64,000 bases of DNA from Neobacillus massiliamazoniensis (GCF_001048695.1 NZ_CVRB01000002.1:310001-374000); one strand, 5' to 3'. Numbered from the stretch's first letter, positions 11,345 to 20,414 are shown. A program made the numbers and translations. The notes: generated by a model from the letters alone, not told the origin.

Positions 11345-11393
11345 TGAAAAAAAAGCAAAGAGCAAGCGTCACTAGATGCTTGCTCTTTGCTTT
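11345..11393 (-). terminator. Terminator of the SDR gene
   Basis: AAAGCAAAGAGCAAGC (11352-11367) and GCTTGCTCTTTGCTTT (11378-11393) form a perfect 16-bp stem. A run of T follows on the minus strand, after the SDR stop at 11454. Confidence 0.88.
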
Positions 11394-11453
11394 GACCGTT
11401 TTATTATAAAAGCTACCAACAAATACGATTTCAATTTAGAGAAATCTCATTGC

Positions 11454-12212
11454 TTATAGAGTTAACCCACCATCTACAAGTGCAATTGATCCGGTCATAT
11501 AGCTTGCTTTGTCTGATGCTAAGAATGCAACCATTTCAGCAAGCTCGTTCGGATCAGCATAACGACCCATTCTCATATGTGGAAGCTCTTCTGGAACGTA
11601 ACCGCCCTTTTCAAACTGTTCAGCAACACTAGCTGTTAAAGCGGTTTGAACACCGCCTGGGCAAAGTGCATTAATACGAATTCCTTTATTCGCATATTCT
11701 AAGGCAGCACCTTTGGTTAAACCGATAACCGCATGTTTGCTTGCAGAGTATACTGCTACACTATGTTCAGAACGAATTCCAGCAGTCGAAGCAGTGTTAA
11801 TAATAGATCCGCTTCCTTGCTCTTCCATTACTTTTAGCACATATTTCAATCCAAGGAAGACCCCTTTTACATTGATGGACATAATGCGATCAAATTCGGA
11901 TTCTTCTACTGTAGTGAAAGGTGCGAACTTTTGGATAATACCTGCATTATTGAAAAATATATCAATACGTCCATAGGTTTCTACTGCTTTATTTACATAG
12001 TTTTGCACATCATCACTTTTCGATACATCGGCTTGAACGAAGATGCCTTCTCCGCCTTGCTCTTTCACAAGTTTTAATGTTTCTTCTCCTGTTTCTTTAT
12101 TGAAATCAACTAAGACAACTTTTGCACCATTGCTGGCAAGCTTCAAGCTGCTTGCTCTTCCTATGCCACTTCCTGCACCAGTGATTACGGCAATCTTATT
12201 TGCTAATTCCAT
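11454..12212 (-). CDS. Short-chain dehydrogenase/reductase
   Basis: A 252-residue classical SDR with the cofactor motif TGAGSGIG (near residue 12), the NNAG motif, and the active-site Ser plus YSASK. The Asp in VLVDF at the end of the second strand favours NAD(H). The frame begins at ATG 12218, but AAAGGGG is only two bases before it and eight bases before the ATG at 12212, so 12212 is preferred. The substrate cannot be read from sequence. It is divergent from an AraC-type regulator that may control it. Confidence 0.93.
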   Translation of the reverse strand: MELANKIAVITGAGSGIGRASSLKLASNGAKVVLVDFNKETGEETLKLVKEQGGEGIFVQADVSKSDDVQNYVNKAVETYGRIDIFFNNAGIIQKFAPFTTVEESEFDRIMSINVKGVFLGLKYVLKVMEEQGSGSIINTASTAGIRSEHSVAVYSASKHAVIGLTKGAALEYANKGIRINALCPGGVQTALTASVAEQFEKGGYVPEELPHMRMGRYADPNELAEMVAFLASDKASYMTGSIALVDGGLTL

Positions 12213-12368
12213 GTTCATTTCCCCTTTGTTTAAGATATCTTACATCCCCTATTTTATTGCTGATAAAAAATGAATTATTGTATTATCTTACGGATAATAG
12301 TATTTTCTTAATGTCAATAATATATTCATGTAACCGATTTCAAAAAACGAATGGGGTAGATGAAATAA

Positions 12369-13619
12369 ATGGAAATATCCAAAGAGGATTTACAATATAT
12401 TTGTCAGCTTATTTCAGAAGTTCATGGATTATCTGTTTATTATGTCAATCAATTCGGTGAGTTCGAATACGAATTTTCAAGAAGTGACCTACGGAGTAAT
12501 CCCTATTATGCCCCGTTCAAGGAGCGTATAAGTGTCTATACTTATAAAGAGGATCCCTGTGATTTTCCTATCTTTTTTTCAAATTCAAATTTGAATTTTT
12601 TCTTTGTTAATCTTATAAAATCGAACCATTTTTTAGGAACTATTATTGTTGGACCTGTACTTGATTCAGAAATATATGAAGAAAATATTACCAAGATCAT
12701 GGATGCTTTTAAAGGAAACGTTAATAAAAGAAATCTTATTGAATACTATCGAGCCGTCCCTATTATTAATCATCATCGGCTCCTAACGATTAGTTTATTG
12801 GTTTATTATTTGATTTATCATAAAACGTTAGATAAAACGTTTGTCCTAGAAAACAATAAAGCGTTAGACCTCGTCGTAATTGAATCAGAGAATTTGGATC
12901 TTGAGCTTTCAAAAGGAAGGAGAAATTTCATTTTTCATTCCAATCTTTCATATGAACGGATTTTGATTGATTATGTAAAAAACGGCCGGATCGATAAATT
13001 AAAGGATATCTTCGATTACTCCATTGTCGGTGAGGCAGAATTAGGATTATTGTCGAGACGGAATAGCTTACGAAGTGAAAAAAATTTAATGATAACTGGA
13101 ATTACCCTTGTTTGCAGAGCTGCTATTGAAGGGGGATTAAATGAGGAAACGGCCTTTACTTTAAGTGATTACTATATTCAACAACTCGAGGAATTAGGAA
13201 ACTTAAAAGCAATATTAAGATTAACAGAGAAGGCAATAAGTGATTTTACTCATCGTGTTTACAGATTAAATGAAGAGAAATATTCTACCCCCATAACCAC
13301 TTGTCAACATTATATTTATAACCATCTTTATGGCGATATTACACTCGATCACCTTGCAGAAATGTGTCGTTTAAGTCCAAATTATTTATCATCTCTATAT
13401 AAAAAAGAAGTGGGTATTCCTTTAAGTGAATATATTCAGCGACAACGAATTGACGAAGCAAAAAAACTGTTGGTTTTAACAAATTATTCAATTTCAGATA
13501 TAAGTACATGGCTAAATTTCAACGATCAAAGTTACTTTATAAAAATCTTTAAAAAATACACAGGTTTAACCCCTAAGGAGTTTAGAAATAATCAATCTTC
13601 TGATAATACTTCAACATGA
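12369..13619 (+). CDS. AraC-family regulator with large N-terminal domain
   Basis: A 416-residue protein with a C-terminal AraC DNA-binding domain (about residues 315-412: ITLDHLAEMCRLSPNYLSSLYK and ISDISTWLNFNDQSYFIKIFKK, then the TGLTPKEFR signature). The long N-terminal part (SEVHGLSVYYVNQFGEFEYEF) resembles the sensor region of regulators that Firmicutes annotation pipelines label YSIRK-type, but I do not assign its ligand. Codon use is AT-rich like the surroundings. It is divergent from the SDR gene across 156 bases, which is its most likely target. Confidence 0.9.
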   Translation: MEISKEDLQYICQLISEVHGLSVYYVNQFGEFEYEFSRSDLRSNPYYAPFKERISVYTYKEDPCDFPIFFSNSNLNFFFVNLIKSNHFLGTIIVGPVLDSEIYEENITKIMDAFKGNVNKRNLIEYYRAVPIINHHRLLTISLLVYYLIYHKTLDKTFVLENNKALDLVVIESENLDLELSKGRRNFIFHSNLSYERILIDYVKNGRIDKLKDIFDYSIVGEAELGLLSRRNSLRSEKNLMITGITLVCRAAIEGGLNEETAFTLSDYYIQQLEELGNLKAILRLTEKAISDFTHRVYRLNEEKYSTPITTCQHYIYNHLYGDITLDHLAEMCRLSPNYLSSLYKKEVGIPLSEYIQRQRIDEAKKLLVLTNYSISDISTWLNFNDQSYFIKIFKKYTGLTPKEFRNNQSSDNTST

Positions 13620-13752
13620 ATGCAGTTGATTGGAAGTGACAGGCCAAACTCTATAAGTAGATGACGACTCTATCATATACTCAGTTAGCATAGTGTATGA
13701 ATCTTCATAAGGAACAGAATTCGATTAGGGTGGACAATTAAATTCAATAAAA

Positions 13753-13791
13753 AAATCGAGTATAAAACCTACCCGATTTCATACTCGATTT
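13753..13791. terminator. Terminator after the ECF transporter operon
   Basis: AAATCGAGTAT and ATACTCGATTT pair around a loop, with a short A/T-rich extension; the minus strand continues TTTTTATTG. It closes the minus-strand operon ending at 13806 and may also serve the AraC gene. Confidence 0.8.
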
Positions 13792-13805
13792 CTTAAATTA
13801 TCACC

Positions 13806-14357
13806 TTAGTCGTCCACAGAAATTTTCGATTTTCGCTTTCCCCCGATTTGCTTCCAAGCAAGGACTACGGCTAATGTGACAATGGTGCCGACAATAGCTT
13901 CTGGAATACCGCTTGTTAACGCAACGGTCCACGCTACCCCCGGAGTCATATAGTTTCTTAAGACTGCCATCAATAGAACAAGGGCGGTATTTGTTAACGT
14001 TCCCAAAAATGCAGCTGCCGCCACAGCGAAGTATTCACTCTTGCGGCGAATCCCAACATAAACTAGCCATGCAACCACTCCGATAAACAGGCGCGGTAGA
14101 ATCGATACTAATGGATCTTTAAAAATCACGTTCGTGGCATTTAGGAATGAAGAAATCCCAAAAATAGCCCCAACGATCATCCCCACAACTGGTCCCTGCA
14201 TGATTCCGCCGATAATGGCTGGAATATGCATGATCGTAGCGTTACCGGCAGCAGTTGGAACAGGAATAAACCCTAATCGAGTGACACCAAGCAAAATGGA
14301 TACTGCACCAAGCACCCCAGCAATCACGATATTTCGAACCGTTAATTGATTTTTCAT
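13806..14357 (-). CDS. ECF transporter substrate-binding (S) component
   Basis: A 183-residue membrane protein with about six hydrophobic segments and the ECF S-component pattern: an N-terminal TVRNIVIAGVLGAVSILLG helix, then MHIPAIIGGIMQGPVVGMIVGAIFG. S components bind a vitamin or precursor and dock on the T subunit. The substrate is not assignable from these motifs; the gene lies behind its own T and A subunits, which makes it a dedicated rather than shared system. The ATG has GGGGGAGA upstream. Confidence 0.88.
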   Translation of the reverse strand: MKNQLTVRNIVIAGVLGAVSILLGVTRLGFIPVPTAAGNATIMHIPAIIGGIMQGPVVGMIVGAIFGISSFLNATNVIFKDPLVSILPRLFIGVVAWLVYVGIRRKSEYFAVAAAAFLGTLTNTALVLLMAVLRNYMTPGVAWTVALTSGIPEAIVGTIVTLAVVLAWKQIGGKRKSKISVDD

Positions 14358-14387
14358 TATTTCTCTCCCCCTATTTAATTTTGAAGC

Positions 14388-15230
14388 TTAGTAAGGAAAT
14401 GGATAAAAGAATAATATAATAGACAGTAAAATTCCAATTAATAAAGCTGTATAATCTTTTGTTCGTACCTGATATACCGAAAAGGAAGTACGCTCATCAC
14501 CCGGTGTATAGCAGCGTGATTCCATTGCTAGAATAAGATCCTCCGCTCTTGTAAAAGCAATATTAAATAAAGGAATAATAATTGGAAACATATCCCTTGT
14601 CCTTTGAATGATTCTCCACCAGCTTCCAGTACCGAAGTCTGCTCCCCTTGAAGCTTGGGCCTTCATCATTTTCTCCATTTCCATTGCAAAAGTCGGCACG
14701 AAACGAATCGCAATCGTGATAATCAGTGAAATTTCATGAACAGGAAATTTTATTTTTTTCAAAGGACTTAATAGACTTTGAATCGATTGCGTTAACTCTG
14801 TGATGGAAGTCGATAAAGTTAGGACGCTACTTAGAAAGATAATTTCAATAAAACGAACCGCCGAAACAATGACTAACCGAATACTTTCACTTGTTATTAA
14901 AATGAAACCATAGTGAAAATACACTGTTCCACCTGAAAAAGCAGATCCTTGGAAAAGTAGCTGTAATATGGCCAAAATAATGATAAACGGAATCGCTGGT
15001 TTGACTCCCGATAACCCGTAGCTAAACGGTATTTTTGATGCCCAGAAAAAATAAATAGAGATAATAAGACCTATTGCATTTCCTAAATAAGACGTATTAA
15101 GGGCAATCGCTAATACAAGGACAATAAAAACAAATAGCTTTACTCTCGGGTCTAAACGATGAATAAAGGACCCAGTTGGGATATATTGGCCAATGGTAAT
15201 ATGTCGGGTTAACTCAAATTCGCTAGCCAT
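14388..15230 (-). CDS. ecfT: ECF transporter T component
   Basis: A 280-residue transmembrane coupling subunit (EcfT/CbiQ family). It starts with the typical GQYIPTGSFIHRLDPRVKLF and carries the two coupling-helix motifs seen as MMKAQASRGADF and LAMESRCY (Ala-Arg-Gly and Glu-Ser-Arg types), which grip the two ATPases. Its start overlaps the end of the preceding ATPase gene by eight bases, so the two are translationally coupled. Confidence 0.93.
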   Translation of the reverse strand: MASEFELTRHITIGQYIPTGSFIHRLDPRVKLFVFIVLVLAIALNTSYLGNAIGLIISIYFFWASKIPFSYGLSGVKPAIPFIIILAILQLLFQGSAFSGGTVYFHYGFILITSESIRLVIVSAVRFIEIIFLSSVLTLSTSITELTQSIQSLLSPLKKIKFPVHEISLIITIAIRFVPTFAMEMEKMMKAQASRGADFGTGSWWRIIQRTRDMFPIIIPLFNIAFTRAEDLILAMESRCYTPGDERTSFSVYQVRTKDYTALLIGILLSIILFFYPFPY

Positions 15231-16098
15231 GCTGCACCCCCTTATTACCGGATAAGACTTTCAAAATTTCTTCCGATGCCTCTGAAATGGTAAAAGCAGC
15301 AGTATTTACGTCAAACCCTAGGTCAGTCAAGCGATAGAGAGCTTGTACCGTTTCCGGTGTACCAATTTGATAGCGCTCCAGCTTATCTTTATCGGTAAAA
15401 ATTTCTTTCGGTGTACCTGTTAAAACATCCTTTCCACCTGCCATCACATAAATACGGTCAGCTAAATAAGCCACTTCCTCCATATTGTGCGACACAAATA
15501 CAACCGTTAATTTCTCTTCTTTATTTAAAAATTTTATTTTATCAAGCAGATCATTTCTTGAGCGCGGATCAAGGCCAGCGGTCGGTTCATCGAGCACTAA
15601 AATTTTTGGTTTTAATGCCAAAATGCCAGCTAAGGCAACCTTGCGTTTTTGCCCGCCGCTTAAAGCAAACGTCTGCCGGTCCTTCATTTCTTTAAAATCC
15701 AAACCAACTGTCTCCATCGCCCATTTAACCCGCTCCCTTACCTCCTTTAAAGGTAAGCCTAATTTAAACGGTCCATAGGAAATATCATCACCAATAAGTT
15801 TTTCAAAAATTTGATCCTCAGGATTTTGAAAAACCAGTCCGACCTTTCGGCGTAAAGATTTCAAATCGACTCTTTTCTTTGATAAATCCTCCCCATCAAT
15901 GATCACACGACCAGATTCCGGCCTAATTAAACCATTGAAATGCTGAATAAGAGTTGATTTTCCCGAGCCCGTATGTCCGATGATCGCAATGCACTCGCCT
16001 TCCTCAACAAACATGCCTGCGCCCTTTAAGGCGACATGCTCCATCGGAGTCCCTTTCATATAGGTATGCGTTAAATTTTCTATTTCAATAATCGGCAT
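15223..16098 (-). CDS. ecfA2: ECF transporter ATPase (second A subunit)
   Basis: A 291-residue ABC ATPase with Walker A GHTGSGKST, Q-loop VFQNPEDQ, signature LSGGQKRKV and Walker B ILVLDEPTAGLDP. These match the EcfA2/A' type. Its ATG overlaps the stop of the upstream ATPase by one base (TAATG). With EcfA1 it forms the heterodimeric motor of the ECF importer. Confidence 0.93.
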   Translation of the reverse strand: MPIIEIENLTHTYMKGTPMEHVALKGAGMFVEEGECIAIIGHTGSGKSTLIQHFNGLIRPESGRVIIDGEDLSKKRVDLKSLRRKVGLVFQNPEDQIFEKLIGDDISYGPFKLGLPLKEVRERVKWAMETVGLDFKEMKDRQTFALSGGQKRKVALAGILALKPKILVLDEPTAGLDPRSRNDLLDKIKFLNKEEKLTVVFVSHNMEEVAYLADRIYVMAGGKDVLTGTPKEIFTDKDKLERYQIGTPETVQALYRLTDLGFDVNTAAFTISEASEEILKVLSGNKGVQHG

Positions 16099-16952
16099 TA
16101 AATCTCCCTCTTCGCGCCTTCTAACCTTTTTATTTCTTTAATAAGCTCATCTTCATGAATAATATCTTTTGAAAAATCTGAAAAGTTGTCGTGAACGTTT
16201 TCTGCCATTTGACTGACAGCCGGTACATCAAGCTGAAGTTCGGCAAGCTCTTGTTTATGTTTAAAAATCTCCCGCGGTGGTCCATCCATCACCATCCGAC
16301 CATCCTCCACTACAATAATCCTGTCCGCCTCAGCCGCTTCAGTCATACGGTGCGTGACCGTGATGATCGTTATGCCCATGCTATTCATTTTCCTCATGAC
16401 CTGAAGAACTTCTTTCCTGCCAAAGCTGTCTAGCATGCTCGTGGATTCATCGAAAACAATACAGTCAGGCTGCATGGCAAGGACCCCGGCGATAGCGACC
16501 CGTTGTTTCTGTCCTCCCGACAGATGATGCGGCGGACGATTGCGAAACTCAGCCATTTTGACAACATGAAGAGCTTCATCTATTCTTTTTACCATTTCAC
16601 CCCTTGGGACTCCAAGATTTTCAAGTCCAAACGCCACATCTTCCTCAACGATTGTTGCGACGATTTGATTATCAGGATGCTGAAAAACCATCCCAACTGC
16701 TTTCCGAATGTTTCTCTTATTTCGTTCATCTTTCGTATTCAAACCGTGAACCCATACATCTCCCGAATCGGGATGCAAGATTCCGTTAAAATGCTTCGAT
16801 AGTGTCGATTTTCCCGAACCGTTATGCCCGATAATCGCAACATATTCTCCTGGAAAGATGGAGAAAGAAATATCTTTTAAAACAGGACTTATTGTTTTTT
16901 CATTTATTTTATAGGAAAATGACACATTTTCCATGCGAATAATCGGATCCAT
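16098..16952 (-). CDS. ecfA1: ECF transporter ATPase (first A subunit)
   Basis: A 284-residue ABC ATPase with Walker A GHNGSGKST, VFQHPDNQ, signature LSGGQKQRV and Walker B CIVFDESTSMLD. It resembles EcfA1. It follows cutC after 71 bases and leads the ATPase-ATPase-T-S series. The usual Bacillus ecfA1A2T copy sits in the ribosomal protein region; no ribosomal genes are present here, so this is probably a second ECF module (inference). Confidence 0.93.
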   Translation of the reverse strand: MDPIIRMENVSFSYKINEKTISPVLKDISFSIFPGEYVAIIGHNGSGKSTLSKHFNGILHPDSGDVWVHGLNTKDERNKRNIRKAVGMVFQHPDNQIVATIVEEDVAFGLENLGVPRGEMVKRIDEALHVVKMAEFRNRPPHHLSGGQKQRVAIAGVLAMQPDCIVFDESTSMLDSFGRKEVLQVMRKMNSMGITIITVTHRMTEAAEADRIIVVEDGRMVMDGPPREIFKHKQELAELQLDVPAVSQMAENVHDNFSDFSKDIIHEDELIKEIKRLEGAKREI

Positions 16953-17023
16953 TTTTCCTCTTCCTTTTTAGGTCATTCTTTACACGCTTTATGATTTTAT
17001 CAAGGAAAATAAGAATTAGGAAG

Positions 17024-17719
17024 TTATTCCTTGACCAAGTCTTTAATTCTTCTAATTTTATCTCCTTGAATAGGATTTCGAAAATCTCCGTCGATTCTTA
17101 CGGCAGAGCCAAAATGATATTCAGATGCATGAAGTTCTTGGTGAATGGTTTCGATATTCGCCGGAGAAAGTCCTGAACCTGGCATAATCACTGGATAATT
17201 TGAAGAATGCTGCGATTCTTTTATCATTCTTTGCAATGTTTCAATCCCCTCCATGGCAGTAGGTTCGCCACCAGAGGTCAGAACTGAATTCACTTTAAAT
17301 GGTGATTGACAGAGCATTTGATAAAGCGTAAGAGCATTAGGCTGGTCAATAGCCCGGTGAAACGTGACATCAAGCCCCTTTGCTTCTTCCAGGACCATTG
17401 CCAGCATGTCAAAATCAATCGCCTTTTTTTCCGTAATAGCACCAAAAACGATCCCTGCAGCCCCAAGCTCACGAATCACCCGAATATCCTCTCTGATCGC
17501 CATCCACTCTTGTTTTCCATAAACAAAAGAATAGCTGTGCGGCCGGACCATTACCATGACTGGAATGTTCACAGCATTAACCACCGTTTTAATCGTTCCA
17601 AAGCTTGGCGTCAGCCCGCCTTCCCCCATTGCTGAAACCAATTCAAGGCGGTCAGCACCATTGGCCTCAGCTATTCTTGCATCTTCGTCATTTAACACAA
17701 TTATTTCAACTAAACTCAT
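17024..17719 (-). CDS. cutC: CutC family protein
   Basis: A 231-residue TIM-barrel protein of the CutC family, recognised by EIIVLNDEDARIAEANGADRLEL, the MVRPHSYSFVYG loop and VTFHRAID. The family was named for copper homeostasis in E. coli, but its biochemical role remains unclear. It is transcribed ahead of the ECF genes with 71 bases between, so a shared transcript is likely. The ATG at 17719 has GAGGGAAATG upstream. Confidence 0.93.
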   Translation of the reverse strand: MSLVEIIVLNDEDARIAEANGADRLELVSAMGEGGLTPSFGTIKTVVNAVNIPVMVMVRPHSYSFVYGKQEWMAIREDIRVIRELGAAGIVFGAITEKKAIDFDMLAMVLEEAKGLDVTFHRAIDQPNALTLYQMLCQSPFKVNSVLTSGGEPTAMEGIETLQRMIKESQHSSNYPVIMPGSGLSPANIETIHQELHASEYHFGSAVRIDGDFRNPIQGDKIRRIKDLVKE

Positions 17720-17878
17720 TTCATTTCCCTCTTTACATTTGTTGTACCAGAAATTCTCTGGCAGCCATCTTGTGCTAATTATATCAATTGAGTGAGAATG
17801 AACACAAATTGAGTTTGATTAGATTTTTTTTGCGATAAACGTGGTAAGACCCTCAATAGAAATGGCAAATATAATAGA

Positions 17879-17907
17879 TTGACGCTGCGTCCACCATAGA
17901 TTAAAAT
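17879..17907 (+). promoter_or_regulatory. Promoter of queT
   Basis: TTGACG (17879-17884) and TAAAAT (17902-17907) are separated by exactly 17 bases. Transcription would start near 17914, a dozen bases before the riboswitch. Confidence 0.8.
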
Positions 17908-17925
17908 ACATCTTTGTGAGTATTA

Positions 17926-17965
17926 AACGTGGTTCGAGAACCTCCCACGGAAAAAAACTAAGGAG
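17926..17965 (+). ncRNA. preQ1-I riboswitch
   Basis: P1 is CGTGG (17928-17932) with CCACG (17945-17949); the 12-base loop starts TTCGAGAACC. An A-rich strand AAAAAAACTA follows, and the loop end CTCC can pair with GGAG (17962-17965), giving the H-type pseudoknot of the preQ1-I class. The layout matches the B. subtilis queC switch piece by piece (GG TTC, then AAAAAACTAAGG). The pseudoknot includes the Shine-Dalgarno sequence of queT, so ligand binding should block translation. Confidence 0.93.
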
Positions 17966-17973
17966 AACTGAAT

Positions 17974-18459
17974 ATGAAAATCAAAACTATTGTTGGAAAT
18001 GGAATTGTCGCGGCACTATACATTGCCATTTCAGCGATCATTCAGCCGTTTGGCTTTACGAATATCCAATTCCGTGTTTCCGAGATGTTTAATCATCTCA
18101 TCGTTTTCAATAAAAAATATTTTTATGGAATTATATTAGGTGTTTTTCTCACAAATCTATTCTTTTCACCAATGAAAGCATATGATCTGATTTTTGGAGT
18201 TGGTCAATCCATTATTGCGCTGCTCATTTCAATAGTAGCCGCCCGCTTTATCAAAGGTATTTGGACTCGAATGGCCATCAATACTTTAGTCTTTACAGCA
18301 ACCATGTTTTTCATTGCACTTGAGCTTCATTTGGCGTTTGGTTTACCTTTCTTATTCACTTGGTTAACGACAGCAATTGGTGAATTTGTCGTCATGGCAG
18401 TCGGAATGCCAGTTATGTATTATATCAATAAACAAGTAAATTTCGAAAAAATAGTTTAG
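17974..18459 (+). CDS. queT: Queuosine precursor transporter QueT
   Basis: A 161-residue membrane protein of the QueT family (ECF S-component-like), with about five helices and the family signature FTNIQFRVSEMFNHLIVF. It should import preQ1/preQ0-type precursors for tRNA queuosine. The preQ1-I riboswitch immediately upstream supports the substrate. QueT works with a shared ECF module; the divergent ecfA1A2T genes next door are a possible partner. AAGGAG lies eight bases before the ATG. Confidence 0.95.
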   Translation: MKIKTIVGNGIVAALYIAISAIIQPFGFTNIQFRVSEMFNHLIVFNKKYFYGIILGVFLTNLFFSPMKAYDLIFGVGQSIIALLISIVAARFIKGIWTRMAINTLVFTATMFFIALELHLAFGLPFLFTWLTTAIGEFVVMAVGMPVMYYINKQVNFEKIV

Positions 18460-18463
18460 CTTA

Positions 18464-18498
18464 AAAAGCACGCTGATCGATTTGATCAGCGTGCTTTT
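18464..18498 (+). terminator. Terminator of queT
   Basis: AAAAGCACGCTGATC and GATCAGCGTGCTTTT form a perfect 15-bp stem with a 5-base loop, starting five bases after the stop codon. Confidence 0.9.
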
Positions 18499-18520
18499 GT
18501 TTGTTGCATTTATTTTAGTA

Positions 18521-18817
18521 TTAATTCCTAACCTTGATAGAGGCTGTTATTCCGACTCCTTCAGAAAACGACAAATCTACTTGCAAATCCTCTGGAATGA
18601 ATTGATGATAGTCTCGCAAATAGACAGCAATCGCATCAATCACGTCTTGCTCATTGTATCTAATTTTCCGACCATAGAGGTCAGCAGTGGCAGCGAAGCC
18701 GTGAGAAGGATGAAACTCTAAATCCACATCCACTTGTTCTGGGCGTGCATTTTCCCTAATGCCAGTAAAAACACAAACACTATCTACAACGTCTTGTTCA
18801 TTAAATAATAGCTCCAT
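18521..18817 (-). CDS. DUF2653 family protein (YxcD-like)
   Basis: A 98-residue soluble protein I place in the DUF2653/YxcD family; the function is unknown. It is an internal duplication: residues 4-50 (LFNEQDVVDSVCVF...VDVDLEF...FAATADL) align with residues 51-98 (RYNEQDVIDAIAVY...LQVDLSF...ITASIKV). Each half is predicted as a helix plus two strands. It follows the secreted protein gene by 11 bases, so the two are co-transcribed. Confidence 0.8.
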   Translation of the reverse strand: MELLFNEQDVVDSVCVFTGIRENARPEQVDVDLEFHPSHGFAATADLYGRKIRYNEQDVIDAIAVYLRDYHQFIPEDLQVDLSFSEGVGITASIKVRN

Positions 18818-18828
18818 CGTTTACCACC

Positions 18829-19263
18829 TTAATATCTTCTTCTTGTGAAGATCCTTTTTATTATAGAGATAATAATCACGATCATGAGAATATCTACCAA
18901 GAGCCCCAAAAAGGAAAAGCCGTAGGAACCATAATATCCAGATGGTCCATAATAGTGACCGCCAAATGGATGGAACATATGTCCAACAAATGTCCCTGCC
19001 CCAAATGCCGCAGCGTGACTCCAAAAACTTCCACCACGGGAAGGTTGGTTGTAACCGTTTGTCTGATAAGAATTGGACGGTGTTCTTTTCACACTGCTTG
19101 ATGGTGATTTATAGCCAGAATGGTACGACCCGGAATTGCTATATGAACTGGTCCTGCTATGTGAACTAGTACTGGAGCTATGCCCACTAAACCCACTTGC
19201 ACTAGCAAAACTCGGTAAAACGAGTGAAAACATAAGCATGAAAACCAAAAATAATTTTTTCAC
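18829..19263 (-). CDS. Ser/Tyr/Gly-rich membrane or surface protein
   Basis: A 144-residue protein I do not recognise by function. A signal peptide (MKKLFLVFMLMFSLVLPSFA) is followed by a low-complexity segment rich in Ser, Tyr and Gly (about residues 22-75), a Gly/His/Phe-rich part, a single membrane helix near residues 117-136 and a basic tail RRRY. The layout suggests an exported anchor-type protein. It is paired with the DUF2653 gene. Confidence 0.75.
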   Translation of the reverse strand: MKKLFLVFMLMFSLVLPSFASASGFSGHSSSTSSHSRTSSYSNSGSYHSGYKSPSSSVKRTPSNSYQTNGYNQPSRGGSFWSHAAAFGAGTFVGHMFHPFGGHYYGPSGYYGSYGFSFLGLLVDILMIVIIISIIKRIFTRRRY

Positions 19264-19410
19264 GAATAAAACTCCTTTCTTTTTGAAATATCACTATTAT
19301 ATTACAAAAAACAAAAAAAGGTACAAAATAAACATTTTGTTAATATCTATTTAATAAATCCGTTAAAATTTATTAACAATTCGATGTGAATTTACACTAA
19401 TTAAGAAACT

Positions 19411-19722
19411 TTTTTACATTTTGGAGTTAAATCTCAAAATGGCGGAATGGCATTTTGGCTTGGGAATATTGCTACGGCAGTCATCTTTGCACTTGCTCAT
19501 TTGCCGGCAATTTTTCAAATGAAAATAAAGGTCACAAATACAATTCTGATTTATTCCAATAGCATGAACATTATGGTAGGATTATGCTGTGGTTGGTTGT
19601 ATTGGACTCAAGGGTTTGCTGCAGCCGTTCTGTGCCACATACTATTTCATCTTGTTTGGTATGTTTTTGAAAAAAGAAATAAGGCGACTGGACCCTACAC
19701 GATTCATTTAAGTGAGGACTGA
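19411..19722 (+). pseudogene. CPBP-family protease remnant, 5' truncated
   Basis: The last two conserved blocks of a CPBP intramembrane protease are present: FALAHLPA (third motif) and HILFHLVWY (fourth motif). The first and second motifs, including the EExxxR catalytic block, are absent. The frame can be read back a short way before ATG 19447 (FGVKSQNGG) with no ribosome binding site for that ATG. I read this as a decayed gene; a complete family member is at 40699. Confidence 0.7.
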
Positions 19723-19749
19723 CGCCGAATAATTGAAGGGAGAGAAATC

Positions 19750-20274
19750 ATGCTGCAACGTCCAAATCAAAGTGAGTATCCTGAGTATTATGTTCCCTAT
19801 CTTAGCTTAGTGCAGGAAGGAAACCTCCTACAGATTCTAGAGGAGAATCTTACTGAGATTGAGGAGCTTTTTAAAGGGATATCAGAAGAAGATGGGCAAT
19901 TCCGTTATGCTCCAAATAAATGGAGCATCAAAGAAGTACTCTGTCATATGGCAGATACTGAAAGAGTCATGGCCTACCGCCTGTTACGAATTGGCCGAGG
20001 AGATCAGACTCCATTGGCAGGTTTTAACGAGGGACATTTTGTCGAAGGATCTCAAGCGAGTCAACTTCCGATTCAAAACATTCTCGATGACTTTGTTGCA
20101 GTAAGAAAAGCCAGCATCACTCTCATCCAAAACATGCCTAATGAAGCTTGGACAAATATAGGCCAGGCAAATCAAAAAGAAACCACCGCCCGTGCTTTCG
20201 CCTACATCATCGCTGGGCATGCTATGCATCATATGAAACCGTTGAATGAAAGATACTTTGTCAATTTAAAATGA
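19750..20274 (+). CDS. DinB/YfiT-like putative metal-dependent hydrolase
   Basis: A 174-residue four-helix-bundle protein of the DinB superfamily. Metal-ligand candidates are the His in LCHMADTE and the pair in GHAMHHMK near the C-terminus. Family members include bacillithiol S-transferases and mycothiol enzymes, so a thiol-transfer role is possible but not shown. GGGAGAG precedes the ATG. Two more DinB genes occur at 43571 and 45657. Confidence 0.88.
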   Translation: MLQRPNQSEYPEYYVPYLSLVQEGNLLQILEENLTEIEELFKGISEEDGQFRYAPNKWSIKEVLCHMADTERVMAYRLLRIGRGDQTPLAGFNEGHFVEGSQASQLPIQNILDDFVAVRKASITLIQNMPNEAWTNIGQANQKETTARAFAYIIAGHAMHHMKPLNERYFVNLK

Positions 20275-20414
20275 GAAAGTCGTTAGGGGAACATCACCTT
20301 TTTCGATATTTTTTACTTGCAAACATACGTTCTATTATATATAATAATATTGTTGGCAATAATTAAAGATGTGCCAAGAGTAAAAAACACTAAAAAACAA
20401 GGAGATGTTTATTT

